Source: Anisus vortex (Eukaryota > Mollusca > Gastropoda > Planorbidae). Taken from it: a stretch of 64,000 bases of DNA. The notes beneath the pieces were generated by a model. The model ran no database searches and was not told the origin of the DNA. It worked only from the letters and a program-made list of their open reading frames with translations. Made by a program: the position numbers and the translations under genes. Every line of letters begins with the position of its first letter. The first letter of the stretch is position 1. Of this stretch, positions 46,430 to 57,289 are shown piece after piece. The stretch is from the NCBI GenBank assembly GCA_949126835.1, contig OX421495.1:27715721-27779720 (forward strand). The letters run 5' to 3'.

Positions 46430-49400
46430 CAATTGAGTAGATAGCTGTGTGTGGGAATTTAATGCAAATGAGCATTGAGATGTGTGTGGGAATTTAAAGC
46501 AAATGTGTATTGAGTTGTGTGTGGGAATTTAAAGCAAATGTGTTTTGAAATGTGTGGGAATTTAAAGCAAATGTGCATTGAGTTGTGTGTGGGAATTTAA
46601 AGCAAATGTGTATTCAGTTGTGTGGGAATTTAAAGCAAATGTGCATTGAGTTGTGTGGGAATTTAAAGCAAATGTGCATTGAGTTGTGGGGAAATTTAAA
46701 GCAAATGAGCATTGATTTGTGTGGGAATTTAAAGCAAATGTGCATTGAGTTGTGGGGGAATTTAAAGCAAATGAGCATTGATTTGTGTGGGAATTTAAAG
46801 CAAATGTGTATTGAGTTGTGTGGGAATTTTAAGCAGATTGTATTGAGTTGTGTGGGAATTTAAAGCAAATGTGTATTGAGTTGTGTGGGAATTTAAAGCA
46901 AATGTGTACTGAGTTGTGTGGGAATTTAAAGCAAATTGTATTGATTTGTGTGGGAATTTAAAGCAAATGTGTATTGAGTTGTGTGGGAATTTAAAGCAAA
47001 TGTGTAATGAGTTGTGTGGGAATTTAAAGCAGATTGTATTGAGTTGTGTGGGAATTTAAAGCAAATGAGCATTGATTTGTGTGGGAATTTAAAGCAAATG
47101 TGCATTGAGTTGTGGGGGAATTTAAAGCAAATGAGCATTGATTTGTGTGGGAATTTAAAGCAAATGTGTATTGAGTTGTGTGGGAATTTTAAGCAGATTG
47201 TATTGAGTTGTGTGGGAATTTAAAGCAAATGTGTATTGAGTTGTGTGGGAATTTAAAGCAAATGTGTACTGAGTTGTGTGGGAATTTAAAGCAAATTGTA
47301 TTGATTTGTGTGGGAATTTAAAGCAAATGTGTATTGAGTTGTGTGGGAATTTAAAGCAAATGTGTAATGAGTTGTGTGGGAATTTAAAGCAGATTGTATT
47401 GAGTTGTGTGGGAATTTAAAGCAAATGAGCATTGATTTGTGGTGGAATTTAAAGCAAATGTGTATTGAGTTGTGTGGGAATTTAAAGCAAATGTGCATTG
47501 AGCTGTGGGGGAATTTAAAGCAAATGAGCATTGAGTTGTGTGGGAATTTAAAGCAAATGTGCATTGAGTTGTGTGGGAATTTAAAGCAAATGTGTATTGA
47601 GTTGTGTGGGAATTTAAAGCAAATTGTATTGAGTTGTGTGGGAATTTAAAGCAAATGTGTATTGAGTTGTGTGGGAATTTAAAGCTAATGTGAATTGAGT
47701 TGTGTGGGAATTTAAAGCAAATGTGTATTGAGTTGTGTGGGAATTTAAAGCAAATGAGCATTGAGTTGTGTGGGAATTTAAAGCAAATGTGCATTGAGTT
47801 GTGTGGGAATTTAAAGCAAATGAGCATTGAAATGTGTGGGAATTTAAAGCAAATGTGTATTGAGTTGTGTGGGAATTTAAAGCAAATGTGTATTGAGTTG
47901 TGTGGGAATTTAAAGCAAATGTGTATTGAGTTGTGTGGGAATTTAAAGCAAATGTGCATTGAGTTGTGTGGGAATTTAAAGCAGATTGTATTGAGCTGTA
48001 TAGGAATTTAAAGCAAATGTGCATTGAGCTGTGTGTGGGAATTTAAAGAAAATGTGCATTGAGCTGTGTGTGGGAATTTAAAGCAAATGAGCATTGAGTT
48101 GTGTGGGAATTTAAAGCAAATGAGCATTGAGTTGTGAGGGAATTTAAAGCAAATGTGCATTGAGTTGTGTGGGAATTTAAAGCAAATGAGCATTGAGTTG
48201 TGTGGGAATTTAAAGCAAATGAGCATTGACTTGTGTGGGAATTTAAAGCAAATGTGTATTGAGTTGTGTGGGAATTTAAAGCAAATGTGTATTGAGTTGT
48301 GTGGGAATTTAAAGCAAATGTGTATTGAGTTGTGTGGGAATTTAAAGCAAATGTGTATTGAGTTGTGTGGGAATTTAAAGCAAATGTGCATTGTGTTGTG
48401 TGGGAATTTAAAGCAAATGTGCATTGAGTTGTGTGGGAATTTAAAGCAAATGTGCATTGAGTTGTGTGGGAATTTAAAGCAAATGTGTATTGAGTTGTGT
48501 GGGAATTTAAAGCAAATGTGAATTGAGTTGTGTGGGAATTTAAAGCAAATGTGTATTGAGTTGTGTGGGAATTTAAAGCAAATGAGCATTGAGTTGTGTG
48601 GGAATTTAAAGCAAATGTGCATTGAGTTGTGTGGGAATTTAAAGCAGATTGTATTGAGCTGTATAGGAATTTAAAGCAAATGTGTCTTGAGTTGTGTGGG
48701 AATTTAAAGCAAATGTGTATTGAGTTGTGTGGGAATTTAAAGCAAATTGTATTGAGTTGTGTAGGAATTTAAAGCAAATGTGTATTGAGTTGTGTGGGAA
48801 TTTAAAGCAAATGTGTATTGAGTTGCGTGGGAATTTAAAGCAAATGAGCATTGAGTTGTGTGGGAATTTAAAGCAAATGTGTATTGAGTTGTGTGGGAAT
48901 TTAAAGCAAATGAGCATTGAGTTGTGTGGGAATTTAAAGCAAATGTGCATTGAGCTCTGTGTGGGAATTTAAAGAAAATGTGCATTGAGCTGTGTGTGGG
49001 AATTTAAAGCAAATGATCATTGAGTTGTGTGGGAATTTAAAGCAAATGTGCATTTAGCTGTGTGGGAATTTAAAGCAAATGAGCATTGAGTTGTGTGGGA
49101 ATTTAAAGCAAATGAGCATTGAGTTGTGTGGGAATTTAAAGCAAATGTGTATTGAGTTGTGTGGGAATTTAAAGCAAATGTGTATTGAGTTGCGTGGGAA
49201 TTTAAAGCAAATGAGCATTGAGTTGTGTGGGAATTTAAAGCAAATGTGTATTGAGTTGTGTGGGAATTTAAAGCAAATGAGCATTGAGTTGTGTGGGAAT
49301 TTAAAGCAAATGTGCATTGAGCTCTGTGTGGGAATTTAAAGAAAATGTGCATTGAGCTGTGTGTGGGAATTTAAAGCAAATGATCATTGAGTTGTGTGGG

Positions 49401-49845
49401 AATTTAAAGCAAATGTGCATTTAGCTGTGTGGGAATTTAAAGCAAATGAGCATTGAGTTGTGTGGGAATTTAAAGCAAATGAGCATTGAGTTGTGTGGGA
49501 ATTTAAAGCAAATGTGCATTGAGTTGTGTGGGAATTTAAAGCAAATGTGTATTGAGTTGTGTGGGAATTTAAAGCAAATTGTATTGAGTTGTGTGGGAAT
49601 TTAAAGCAAATGTGCATTGAGTTGTGTGGGAATTTAAAGCAAATGTGTATTGAGTTGTGTGGGAATTTAAAGCAAATTGTATTGAGTTGTGTGGGAATTT
49701 AAAGCAAATGTGCATTGAGTTGTGTGGGAATTTAAAGCAGATTGTATTGAGTTGTGTGGGAATTTAAAGCAAATGTGTATTGAGCTGTGTGGAATTTAAA
49801 GCAAATGTGCATTGAGCTGTGTGGGCATTAAAAAGCAGATGTGTA
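46430..49845. repeat. 33-bp tandem array, about 100 copies, with CSL-like sites
   Basis: The unit is GAGTTGTGTGGGAATTTAAA then GCAAATGTGCATT (or ATGAGCATT, or a shorter ATTGTATT form). It fills about half of the 6.4-kb exchanger intron. A higher-order block of 360 bp is repeated almost exactly: about 46740-47040 matches 47100-47400. Another duplication of about 367 bp lies near 48960-49440. Each unit contains TGTGGGAA, which fits the CSL/Su(H) consensus YGTGRGAA. Long two-strand open frames here follow from the 33-bp period. Confidence 0.95.
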
Positions 49846-49880
49846 GAGCACCATATTGTGAAGAGAATTACACAAGCTTA

Positions 49881-49915
49881 GCTCACCTATAGGAGGAACA
49901 CAATTAAAGCTCACC
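49881..49915 (-). repeat. Duplicated 5' splice site downstream of an NCX exon
   Basis: In the minus sense the true donor CTCCTACAG/GTGAGCT is followed 28 nt later by a near copy, CTCCTATAG/GTGAGCT. Use of the second donor would add 28 nt, bringing an in-frame TAA at once (GTGAGCTTTAA read as GGT GAG CTT TAA). Confidence 0.8.
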
Positions 49916-50037
49916 TGTAGGAGGGACAAAAGCAAATAATAGTTTCCAGAAAAGAGTCAGGAAATGCATAATGTAGTCCATACAGGAAGGTAGCTTCTCT
50001 TCTGTAATAATCTCTTCAACCTCATCACTTTCCTCTC
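49915..50037 (-). CDS. NCX: NCX exon (end of cytosolic loop and membrane entry)
   Basis: A 123-nt exon, phase 1 at both ends, encoding [20 protein letters not shown] then [20 protein letters not shown] and T. The acidic run followed by [15 protein letters not shown] matches the end of the large intracellular loop and the first helix after it in SLC8 proteins. The acceptor is GTAACTAG; the donor is ACAG/GTGAGC. The neighbouring exon starts DFCGGWACF, giving the family sequence FVPPT-D/E-x-C-x-GWACF. Confidence 0.95.
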
Positions 50038-50429
50038 CTAGTTACAAAAAATACAAATGGAAATTTAAAAAAAGGACTCATGTATTTGTATACAATGTTT
50101 ATTCTTATCTTTAAATACACAAGCAGCAAATCGGGTCTGTATTTTTATGACCATTTTTTTAATGGCATACATCCCAATGATTTATAATTGACTTATATAT
50201 CTAAATATTTGGAAATACTAGATCTAATGCAGTTTCCAGCTACTAAAAAATATTTTTGGGCAGAAAAAAATAAGTACAAATTATAAGTGTGAAAATTGTT
50301 AACAGTAGGAATAACAAGGCACTTTAACAAGTTGACACTAATTTTGAGGTCTAGTTATAAAATGACATCTTCTCTATTATTACAACTCAGGTAACGATTT
50401 AAAGATTTTCAGAAGTGAACTAAACTAAA
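50038..50429. other. Intronic spacer, nothing recognised
   Basis: AT-rich exchanger intron next to the acceptor of the 49915-50037 exon. Confidence 0.4.
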
Positions 50430-52430
50430 TGTATTAATGTATTGTTTTCTAAGTGAACAAAACTAAATGTATTAATGTATTGTTTTCTAAGTAAACAAAA
50501 CTAAATGTATAAATGTATTGTTTTATAGTAAACAAAACTAAATGTATTAATGTATTGTTTTCTAAGTGAACAAAACTATATGTATTAATGTATTGTTTTC
50601 TAAGTAAACAAAACTAAATGTATTAATGTATTGTTTTCTAAGTGAACAAAACTAAATGTATTAATGTATTGTTTTCTAAGTGAACAAAACTATATGTATT
50701 AATGTATTGTTTTCTAAGTGAACAAAACTAAATGTATTAATGTATTGTTTTCTAAGGGAACAAAACTATATGTATTAATGTATTGTTTTCTAAGTAAACA
50801 AAACTAAATGTATTAATGTATTGTTTTCTAAGTGAACAAAACTAAATGTATTAATGTATTGTTTTCTAAGTAAACAAAACTAAATGTATTAATGTATTGT
50901 TTTCTAAGTAAACAAAACTAAATGTATTAATGTATTGTTTTCTAAGTAAACAAAACTAAATGTATTGATGTATTGTTTTCTAAGTGAACAAAAGTAAATG
51001 TATTAATGTATTGTTTTCTAAGTGAACACAACTATATGTATTAATGTATTGTTTTCTAAGTAAACAAAACTAAATGTATTAATGTATTGTTTTCTAAGTA
51101 AACAAAACTAAATGTATTGATGTATTGTTTTCTAAGTGAACAAAAGTAAATGTATTAATGTATGGTTTTCTAAGTAAACAAAACTAAATGTATTAATGTA
51201 TTGTTTTCTAAGTGAACAAAACTATATGTATTAATGTATTGTTTTCTAAGTAAACAAAACTAAATGTATAAATGTATTGTTTTCTAAGTAAACAAAACTA
51301 AATGTATTGATGTATTGTTTTCTAAGTGAACAAAAGTAAATGTATTAATGTATTGTTTTCTAAGTGAACAAAAGTAAATGTATTAATGTATTGTTTTATA
51401 GTAAACAAAACTAAATGTATTAATGTATTGTTTTCTAAGTGAACAAAACTATATGTATTAATGTATTGTTTTCTAAGTAAACAAAACTAAATGTATTAAT
51501 GTATTGTTTTCTAAGTGAACAAAACTAAATGTATTAATGTATTGTTTTCTAAGTGAACAAAACTATATGTATTAATGTATTGTTTTCTAAGTGAACAAAA
51601 CTAAATGTATTAATGTATTGTTTTCTAAGTGAACAAAACTAAATGTATTAATGTATTGTTTTCTAAGTGAACAAAACTATATGTATTAATGTATTGTTTT
51701 CTAAGTGAACAAAACTAAATGTATTAATGTATTGTTTTCTAAGGGAACAAAACTATATGTATTAATGTATTGTTTTCTAAGTAAACAAAACTAAATGTAT
51801 TAATGTATTGTTTTCTAAGTGAACAAAACTAAATGTATTAATGTATTGTTTTCTAAGTAAACAAAACTAAATGTATTAATGTATTGTTTTCTAAGTAAAC
51901 AAAACTAAATGTATTAATGTATTGTTTTCTAAGTAAACAAAACTAAATGTATTGATGTATTGTTTTCTAAGTGAACAAAAGTAAATGTATTAATGTATTG
52001 TTTTCTAAGTGAACAAAACTATATGTATTAATGTATTGTTTTCTAAGTAAACAAAACTAAATGTATTAATGTATTGTTTTCTAAGTAAACAAAACTAAAT
52101 GTATTGATGTATTGTTTTCTAAGTGAACAAAACTAAATGTATTGATGTATTGTTTTCTAAGTGAACAAAAGTAAATGTATTAATGTATTGTTTTCTAAGT
52201 GAACAAAACTATATGTATTAATGAATTGTTTTCTAAGTAAACAAAACTAAATGTATAAATGTATTGTTTTCTAAGTAAACAAAACTAAATGTATTGATGT
52301 ATTGTTTTCTAAGTGAACAAAAGTAAATGTATTAATGTATTGTTTTCTAAGTAAACAAAAGTAAATGTATTAATGTATTGCTTTCTAAGTAAACAAAAGT
52401 AAATGTATTGATGTATTGATTTCTACTTAA
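50430..52430. repeat. 38-bp tandem array, about 53 copies
   Basis: The unit is CTAAGTGAACAAAACTAAAT, then GTATTAATGTATTGTTTT. Main variants are TAAGTAAAC, AACTATATG and TATTGATG. The order of variants after the odd copy TTTTATAGTAAAC at 50521 repeats after the identical odd copy near 51390, with three extra units inserted, so a block of nearly 0.9-1 kb was duplicated. The GTAAACA form matches the forkhead core. Confidence 0.95.
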
Positions 52431-52940
52431 GCTCGAAATACTTGTGAAACATTTCTCTTGGGGAAAACTTATATTTACTTTAATAGTGTACACAAATCAA
52501 CATAAATAAGCAGTTAAGTAAATAAACTTCAGTCCAGTCCATAAAAGCTGGTTAGTCAAATATCATGTCAATGATTTCAGCAACTATTGGTACTTCTGTG
52601 TATTAATTATTTTTACTAGACCTCAAGGAAAAATCATATTTTGAAATAATGATTAGTTGGTAGTAAATGCTGCTATAAATAACTTTTTAAAGCTTTGACA
52701 CTACCCTGTGTTTCTATTAATCAATTGAAGAAATAAATTTATTATGTAGTACTTTTTAAAATGTTAATTCAAAAACGAATAATAAAATACAAACACCTCT
52801 ACCTCAAATAAAATGTTAATAAAACATTACACTAATGTTCACTACAGAACAGGAATGTAAATAATATTTTCTACTCAGTACTCTAAAATGCTCTAATAAA
52901 CAGAATATGATTTGAAATTTCAAGACCTATTACACATACA
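52431..52940. other. Intronic spacer, nothing recognised
   Basis: AT-rich exchanger intron without supported features. Confidence 0.4.
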
Positions 52941-52947
52941 AACACAT

Positions 52948-52955
52948 TATGTATG

Positions 52956-53015
<60 letters not shown>

Positions 53016-53030
53016 TTTATATATATATAT
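52948..53030. repeat. (GTAT)/(AT)n microsatellite
   Basis: GTATGTATGTATATATAT and a long AT run, next to the 3' end of the LINE fragment at 53031-53420 and probably its tail. Confidence 0.9.
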
Positions 53031-53420
53031 ATTCAATTCATATAGTGCTGCCAACAAACATAAAAAAAGCTCAGAGCGCATTTAACTTTGAGCAACAAAC
53101 AACCAAGAACACGGATATAATTCTCTAGGCTAAAAAAGATATACATCCAAATAATAATCTCAAAACTTTACACACATAGAACAAAGCAAATAAAAGTAGT
53201 ATTAACCGACTTAATATACAAGTAAAACAGTAGGAGTCGAAAAATAAATGTAAAAAATTTCTTAACGAAGGTAGGCCTAAATTTAAAAAAAAATAATTGT
53301 GTTTTCGAGTTCTTTTTAAAAGTGTTGTAGAACTTGTCTGCCTGAGCAGGATGGGAAGGGGATTCCATACTTTCGGGCCAGATATTGAGAAGTTTCTCAA
53401 TTTGTCTCCATTGTTCTTTA
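53031..53420 (-). pseudogene. LINE family B, 3'-end fragment
   Basis: The minus strand encodes RNFSISGPKVWNPLPILLRQ then TSSTTLLKRTRKHNY. F-S-x-x-GPK-x-WN-x-LP-x-x-LR is the conserved end of many non-LTR ORF2 proteins. After the stop comes AAATGCGCTCTGAGC and an AT-rich tail. It is 5'-truncated and in the same orientation as the exchanger gene. Confidence 0.65.
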
Positions 53421-54509
53421 AATTCTTTGTGGATGCCCTTTGGCTAAATATGACCTAATAGTTTTAATTTACTTTGGAAAATCTTATATTAAAATTTTTT
53501 TAAACACATCTTACTACCGAAAAAACATGTGTAGCTTATCTTTTAAGCTTTATAATGATCTTTATATTGAATGGAACATCATTTTTGTTATCTATCTTTA
53601 CATACTAATGCAAAAGAAAATAAAAAAAAGCGCTACTAGACTCTAGCTATTGACCATAATGTTAGTTTACCTTCTGTATTGATTGAAAAGGTAAAAGTGA
53701 AATTTAAAAAAAAAATCAGACATTTGAATATGATTGTATACGTGTAAAATACTGATAATCCGTGTCAAGTATTTTTTTTTTGGTGTTTTTTGCTTTCCAT
53801 ACATTATAGAGAAACGTGTGATTTCGAATAGGCATGTATACGTTGACACGGTATTTAAAGTTACTTTCACATAATATTCAGCGTTACTTTCACAAAATAG
53901 TCAGTAATATCGACACTGTATTCAGTATAGAAATACATCCACAAATGTCAATTGCCGTTATGATGATGTTTGAACTATTCTATATTATCATGGTATGTGT
54001 TCTTTTTAGCATTTGGACCAACGATGTTCTCTCTCGTTCTCTTTCTCCTACACCCACCCCTATCCCATCTTCTTTTTCTCTCTCTATCTCTCTCTCCCTC
54101 AATCTCCATCCCTCTCTCTAGCTATCTGTTTATCTCTCGGTGTAGCCTCCACATCGTGCAATCAATGCACTGAACTTCTAGGGTGATTCATCGGAGATAT
54201 AAAACTACATTGCAACTAATAATTGTGAAATGGCTGTATCGTGTTTTGCTGCTGTTTTAGCTTGCCTGTTGTAGACTTTGTTTTCAATAGAATCTAGTTG
54301 TATTTAATGAGGTCATGGTGCATGACATCTATTTTAAGTTATTGACTATTGTTTTTGTTTTTGAAGTGGCATCTCGCACTTTTTATATAATTTTTATATA
54401 ATTGTGATAATATGTTTTCAGCCATAGGTAGCAGTGGTCTTGTTATATTTTACTTCTAAAATGTATAGGCTAACATGAGATGAAATATTTTAGATCTATA
54501 TCAGCAATG
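53421..54509. other. Intronic spacer, nothing recognised
   Basis: AT-rich intron with a CT-rich low-complexity patch at 54028-54125 (TCTCTC runs). No supported frame. Confidence 0.4.
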
Positions 54510-55990
54510 TTGGGTAAAGACCATCGTGTACAAGAAATGTATGAACCTATCTGACCTAAACTAATGTTGAGTAAAGCACATTATGTACAAGAAATGTATG
54601 AACATATCTGACCTAAACTAATGTTGAGTAAAGCACATTATGTACAAGAAATGTATGAACATATCTGACCTAAACTAATGTTGAGTAAAGCACATTATGT
54701 ACAAGAAATGTATGAACATATCTGACCTAAACTAATGTTGAGTAAAGCACATTATGTACAAGAAATGTATGAAAATATCTGACCTAAACTAATGTTCAGT
54801 AAAGAACATTATGTACAAGAAATGTATGAAAATATCTGACCTAAACTAATGTTCAGTAAAGAACATTATGTACAAGAAATGTATGAAAATATCTGACCTA
54901 AACTAATGTTCAGTAAAGAACATTATGTACAAGAAATGTATGAAAATATCTGACCTAAACTAATGTTGAGTAAAGCACATTATGTACAAGAAATGTATGA
55001 ACATATCTGATCTAAACTAATGTTGAGTAAAGAACATTATGTACAAGAAATGTATGAACATTTCTGACCTAAACTAATGTTGAGTAAAGAACATTATGTA
55101 CAAGAAATGTATGAAAATATCTGACCTAAACTAATGTTCAGTAAAGAACATTATGTACAAGAAATGTATGAAAATATCTGACCTAAACTAATGTTCAGTA
55201 AAGAACATTATGTACAAGAAATGTATGAAAATATCTGACCTAAACTAATGTTGAGTAAAGAACATTATGTACAAGAAATGTATGAACATAGCTGATCTAA
55301 ACTAATGTTGAGTAAAGAACATTATGTACAAAAATGTATGCAAATATTTGACGTAAACTAATGTTCAGTAAAGAACATTATGTACAAGAAATGTATGAAC
55401 ATATCTGACCTAAACTAATGTTCAGTAAAGAACATTATGTACAAGAAATGTATGAAAATATCTGACCTAAACTAATGTTGAGTAAAGAACATTATGTACA
55501 AGAAATGTAAGAACATATCTGACCTAAACTAATGTTGAGTAAAGAACATTATGTACAAGAAATGTAAGAACATATCTGACCTAAACTAATGTTGAGTAAA
55601 GAACATTATGTACAAGAAATGTATGAAAATATCTGACCTAAACTAATGTTCAGTAAAGAACATTATGTACAAGAAATGTATGAAAATATCTGACCTAAAC
55701 TAATGTTGATTAAAGAACATTATGTACAAGAAATGTATGAAAATATCTGACCTAAACTAATGTTGAGTAAAGAACATTATGTACAAGTAATGTATGAACA
55801 TGTCTGACCTGAACTAATGTTCAGTAAAGAACATTATGTACAAGAAATGTATGAACATTTCTGACCTAAGCTAATGTTGAGTAAAGAACATTATGTACAA
55901 GAAATGTATGAACATATCTGATCTAAACTAATGTTGAGTAAAGAACATTATGTACAAGAAATGTATGAACATATCTGACCTGAACTAACT
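54510..55990 (-). repeat. 57-bp tandem array carrying copies of an NCX splice donor
   Basis: About 26 units of 57 bp; plus-strand phrases are ACCTAAACTAATGTTGAG, TAAAGAACATTATGTAC and AAGAAATGTATGAACATATC. In the exchanger sense each unit reads CATTAGTTTAGGTCAGATAT, almost the same as the true exon end and donor TTAGTTCAG/GTCAGATATG at 55970-55990. The array runs without a gap into that exon. The copy at about 55803-55820 keeps TTAGTTCAGGTCAGA exactly. Confidence 0.9.
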
Positions 55991-56079
55991 GTAATGGCGT
56001 CAATGAATTGTTCTCTCCATGAAGATGTACCAATCATAGATGAAATGTTTGTCTTTTTAAGCAATTTATCTACAGTATT
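55980..56079 (-). CDS. NCX: NCX exon (post-CBD2 loop)
   Basis: A 100-nt exon, starting in phase 0 after acceptor CTTCCTAG and ending one base into a codon at donor TCAG/GTCAGA. It encodes NTVDKLLKKTNISSMIGTSS then WREQFIDAITVSS, matching the family sequence F-K-x-TVDKLIKKTN--VVGT-SWREQFIEAITVSAG. The 3' end overlaps a tandem array built from the same splice junction. Translation across the junction (SS-G-EESDE) agrees with the next exon. Confidence 0.95.
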
Positions 56080-56413
56080 CTAGGAAGAAAAACAAACAGA
56101 GTAAAGATAAAGTGTTTAGTGCAATATGCATACATATTTCATGCAATATTCATACATACATGTCTTTCATTAAATTAAAAATTTTATTTATACATATTTA
56201 GTGTAACAGTTTTACATATTTAATGTAAAATATTTATAGATATTTTATGTAATATTTATACATATTTAGTAAAATATTTATACAAATTAAATATATTAGT
56301 TATTGGCATTTAATGAAACAGTTATACATCTTTAGTTCAACGATGATACATATTTAGCATTATATTTATACATATACAGTCTGATAGTTCAATGTCGAAA
56401 TAAAGTAGCTAAC
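56080..56413. other. Short NCX intron (334 nt)
   Basis: It contains a degenerate repeat of TACATATTTAGTGTAA-like phrases at about 56180-56370. Confidence 0.6.
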
Positions 56414-56526
56414 CTTGAATTCTTGTGATTCCTTTATAAAAATAGATATAGCAGAGTATTGTCCTAGTCTTGGTTTCCCCAGATCTGTCAAAGTCTCATC
56501 TTCCACAGGTAACCATTCTTCAGCGT
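56414..56526 (-). CDS. NCX: NCX exon (linker after second Calx-beta strand block)
   Basis: A 113-nt exon, acceptor AATAATTCAG, donor TTCAAG/GTTAGC. It encodes DAEEWLPVEDETLTDLGKPR then LGQYSAISIFIKESQEFK. DLGKPRLG and I-x-I-x-ESQEFK match the vertebrate EMGRPILGEHxKLEVIIEESYEFK, the final strands of CBD2. It is joined in phase both to the 15-nt microexon and, if that is skipped, directly to the exon at 63029. Confidence 0.95.
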
Positions 56527-57289
56527 CTGAATTATTTAAATTCATATTAAAGAAAGAAAGAAAGAAACATTATTGTAGGCCTATTGTAAAGCAATATCTA
56601 ATTATTGGCAATCCTGCTAATGTTATACATCTGAACCTTAAGCGACAATTGACACAACTATTAAAGAGCATTTAAATAGTTTTTAAAAAAAGCCTACAAT
56701 ATTTAATGAAATATCAGAACTGTCATAAGTAATGGCGTATTTATTTAATTTAACAAATAATCCGCAAATACCTGAATACCGCTATTTGCAACAACCTAAT
56801 ATCATTGGCTTTATATTCTAAAATTTGTGTTGTCCAAAACTGATACACATAGGTTAAGATAGAATGAAGAATGAATGCCCATTTAATATGTACATCTATA
56901 ATCATGTATCACTATCATTTAGACATTTGTATATTCAATTTGTATTATTGACTTTACGAATTCTTATACATGTAACAAAGGCGTATTTAGCCCCGCCGTA
57001 CTGTATGCGCTCCAATTCCCCCCACCTCTTCCCCATCCACAGTTCGACTTAATTTTGTTTTTCCGCCCCGAAAAAGTGACGTCATTTGATAAAGTTATGT
57101 TATAATCCCTTTTCGCACGAAGCAGTGACGTCATATATTTAAGTCATACGTCCTTTTCGCCAGGCCTCTCGTCAACACTGGTCATTAAAAAGATCTTAGT
57201 TGTTCATTGGGCGTCAAGACCTCCTCGCAACCCCACTACACCGTCACTGAACAAATATTCCAGTTGATGTCAAGTTCAAACATAGGCTA
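56527..57289. other. Intronic spacer with two CRE-like octamers
   Basis: TGACGTCA occurs at 57077-57084 and 57126-57133, within a weak 49-bp duplication that also shares CCTTTTCGC. Otherwise AT-rich intron. Confidence 0.5.

Noticed and set aside
46585..49617. Many Cys-rich open frames (MCIELCGNLKQ, MHICFKFPHNS)
   Set aside because: Artefact of the 33-bp intronic array; they start and stop wherever the unit length changes.
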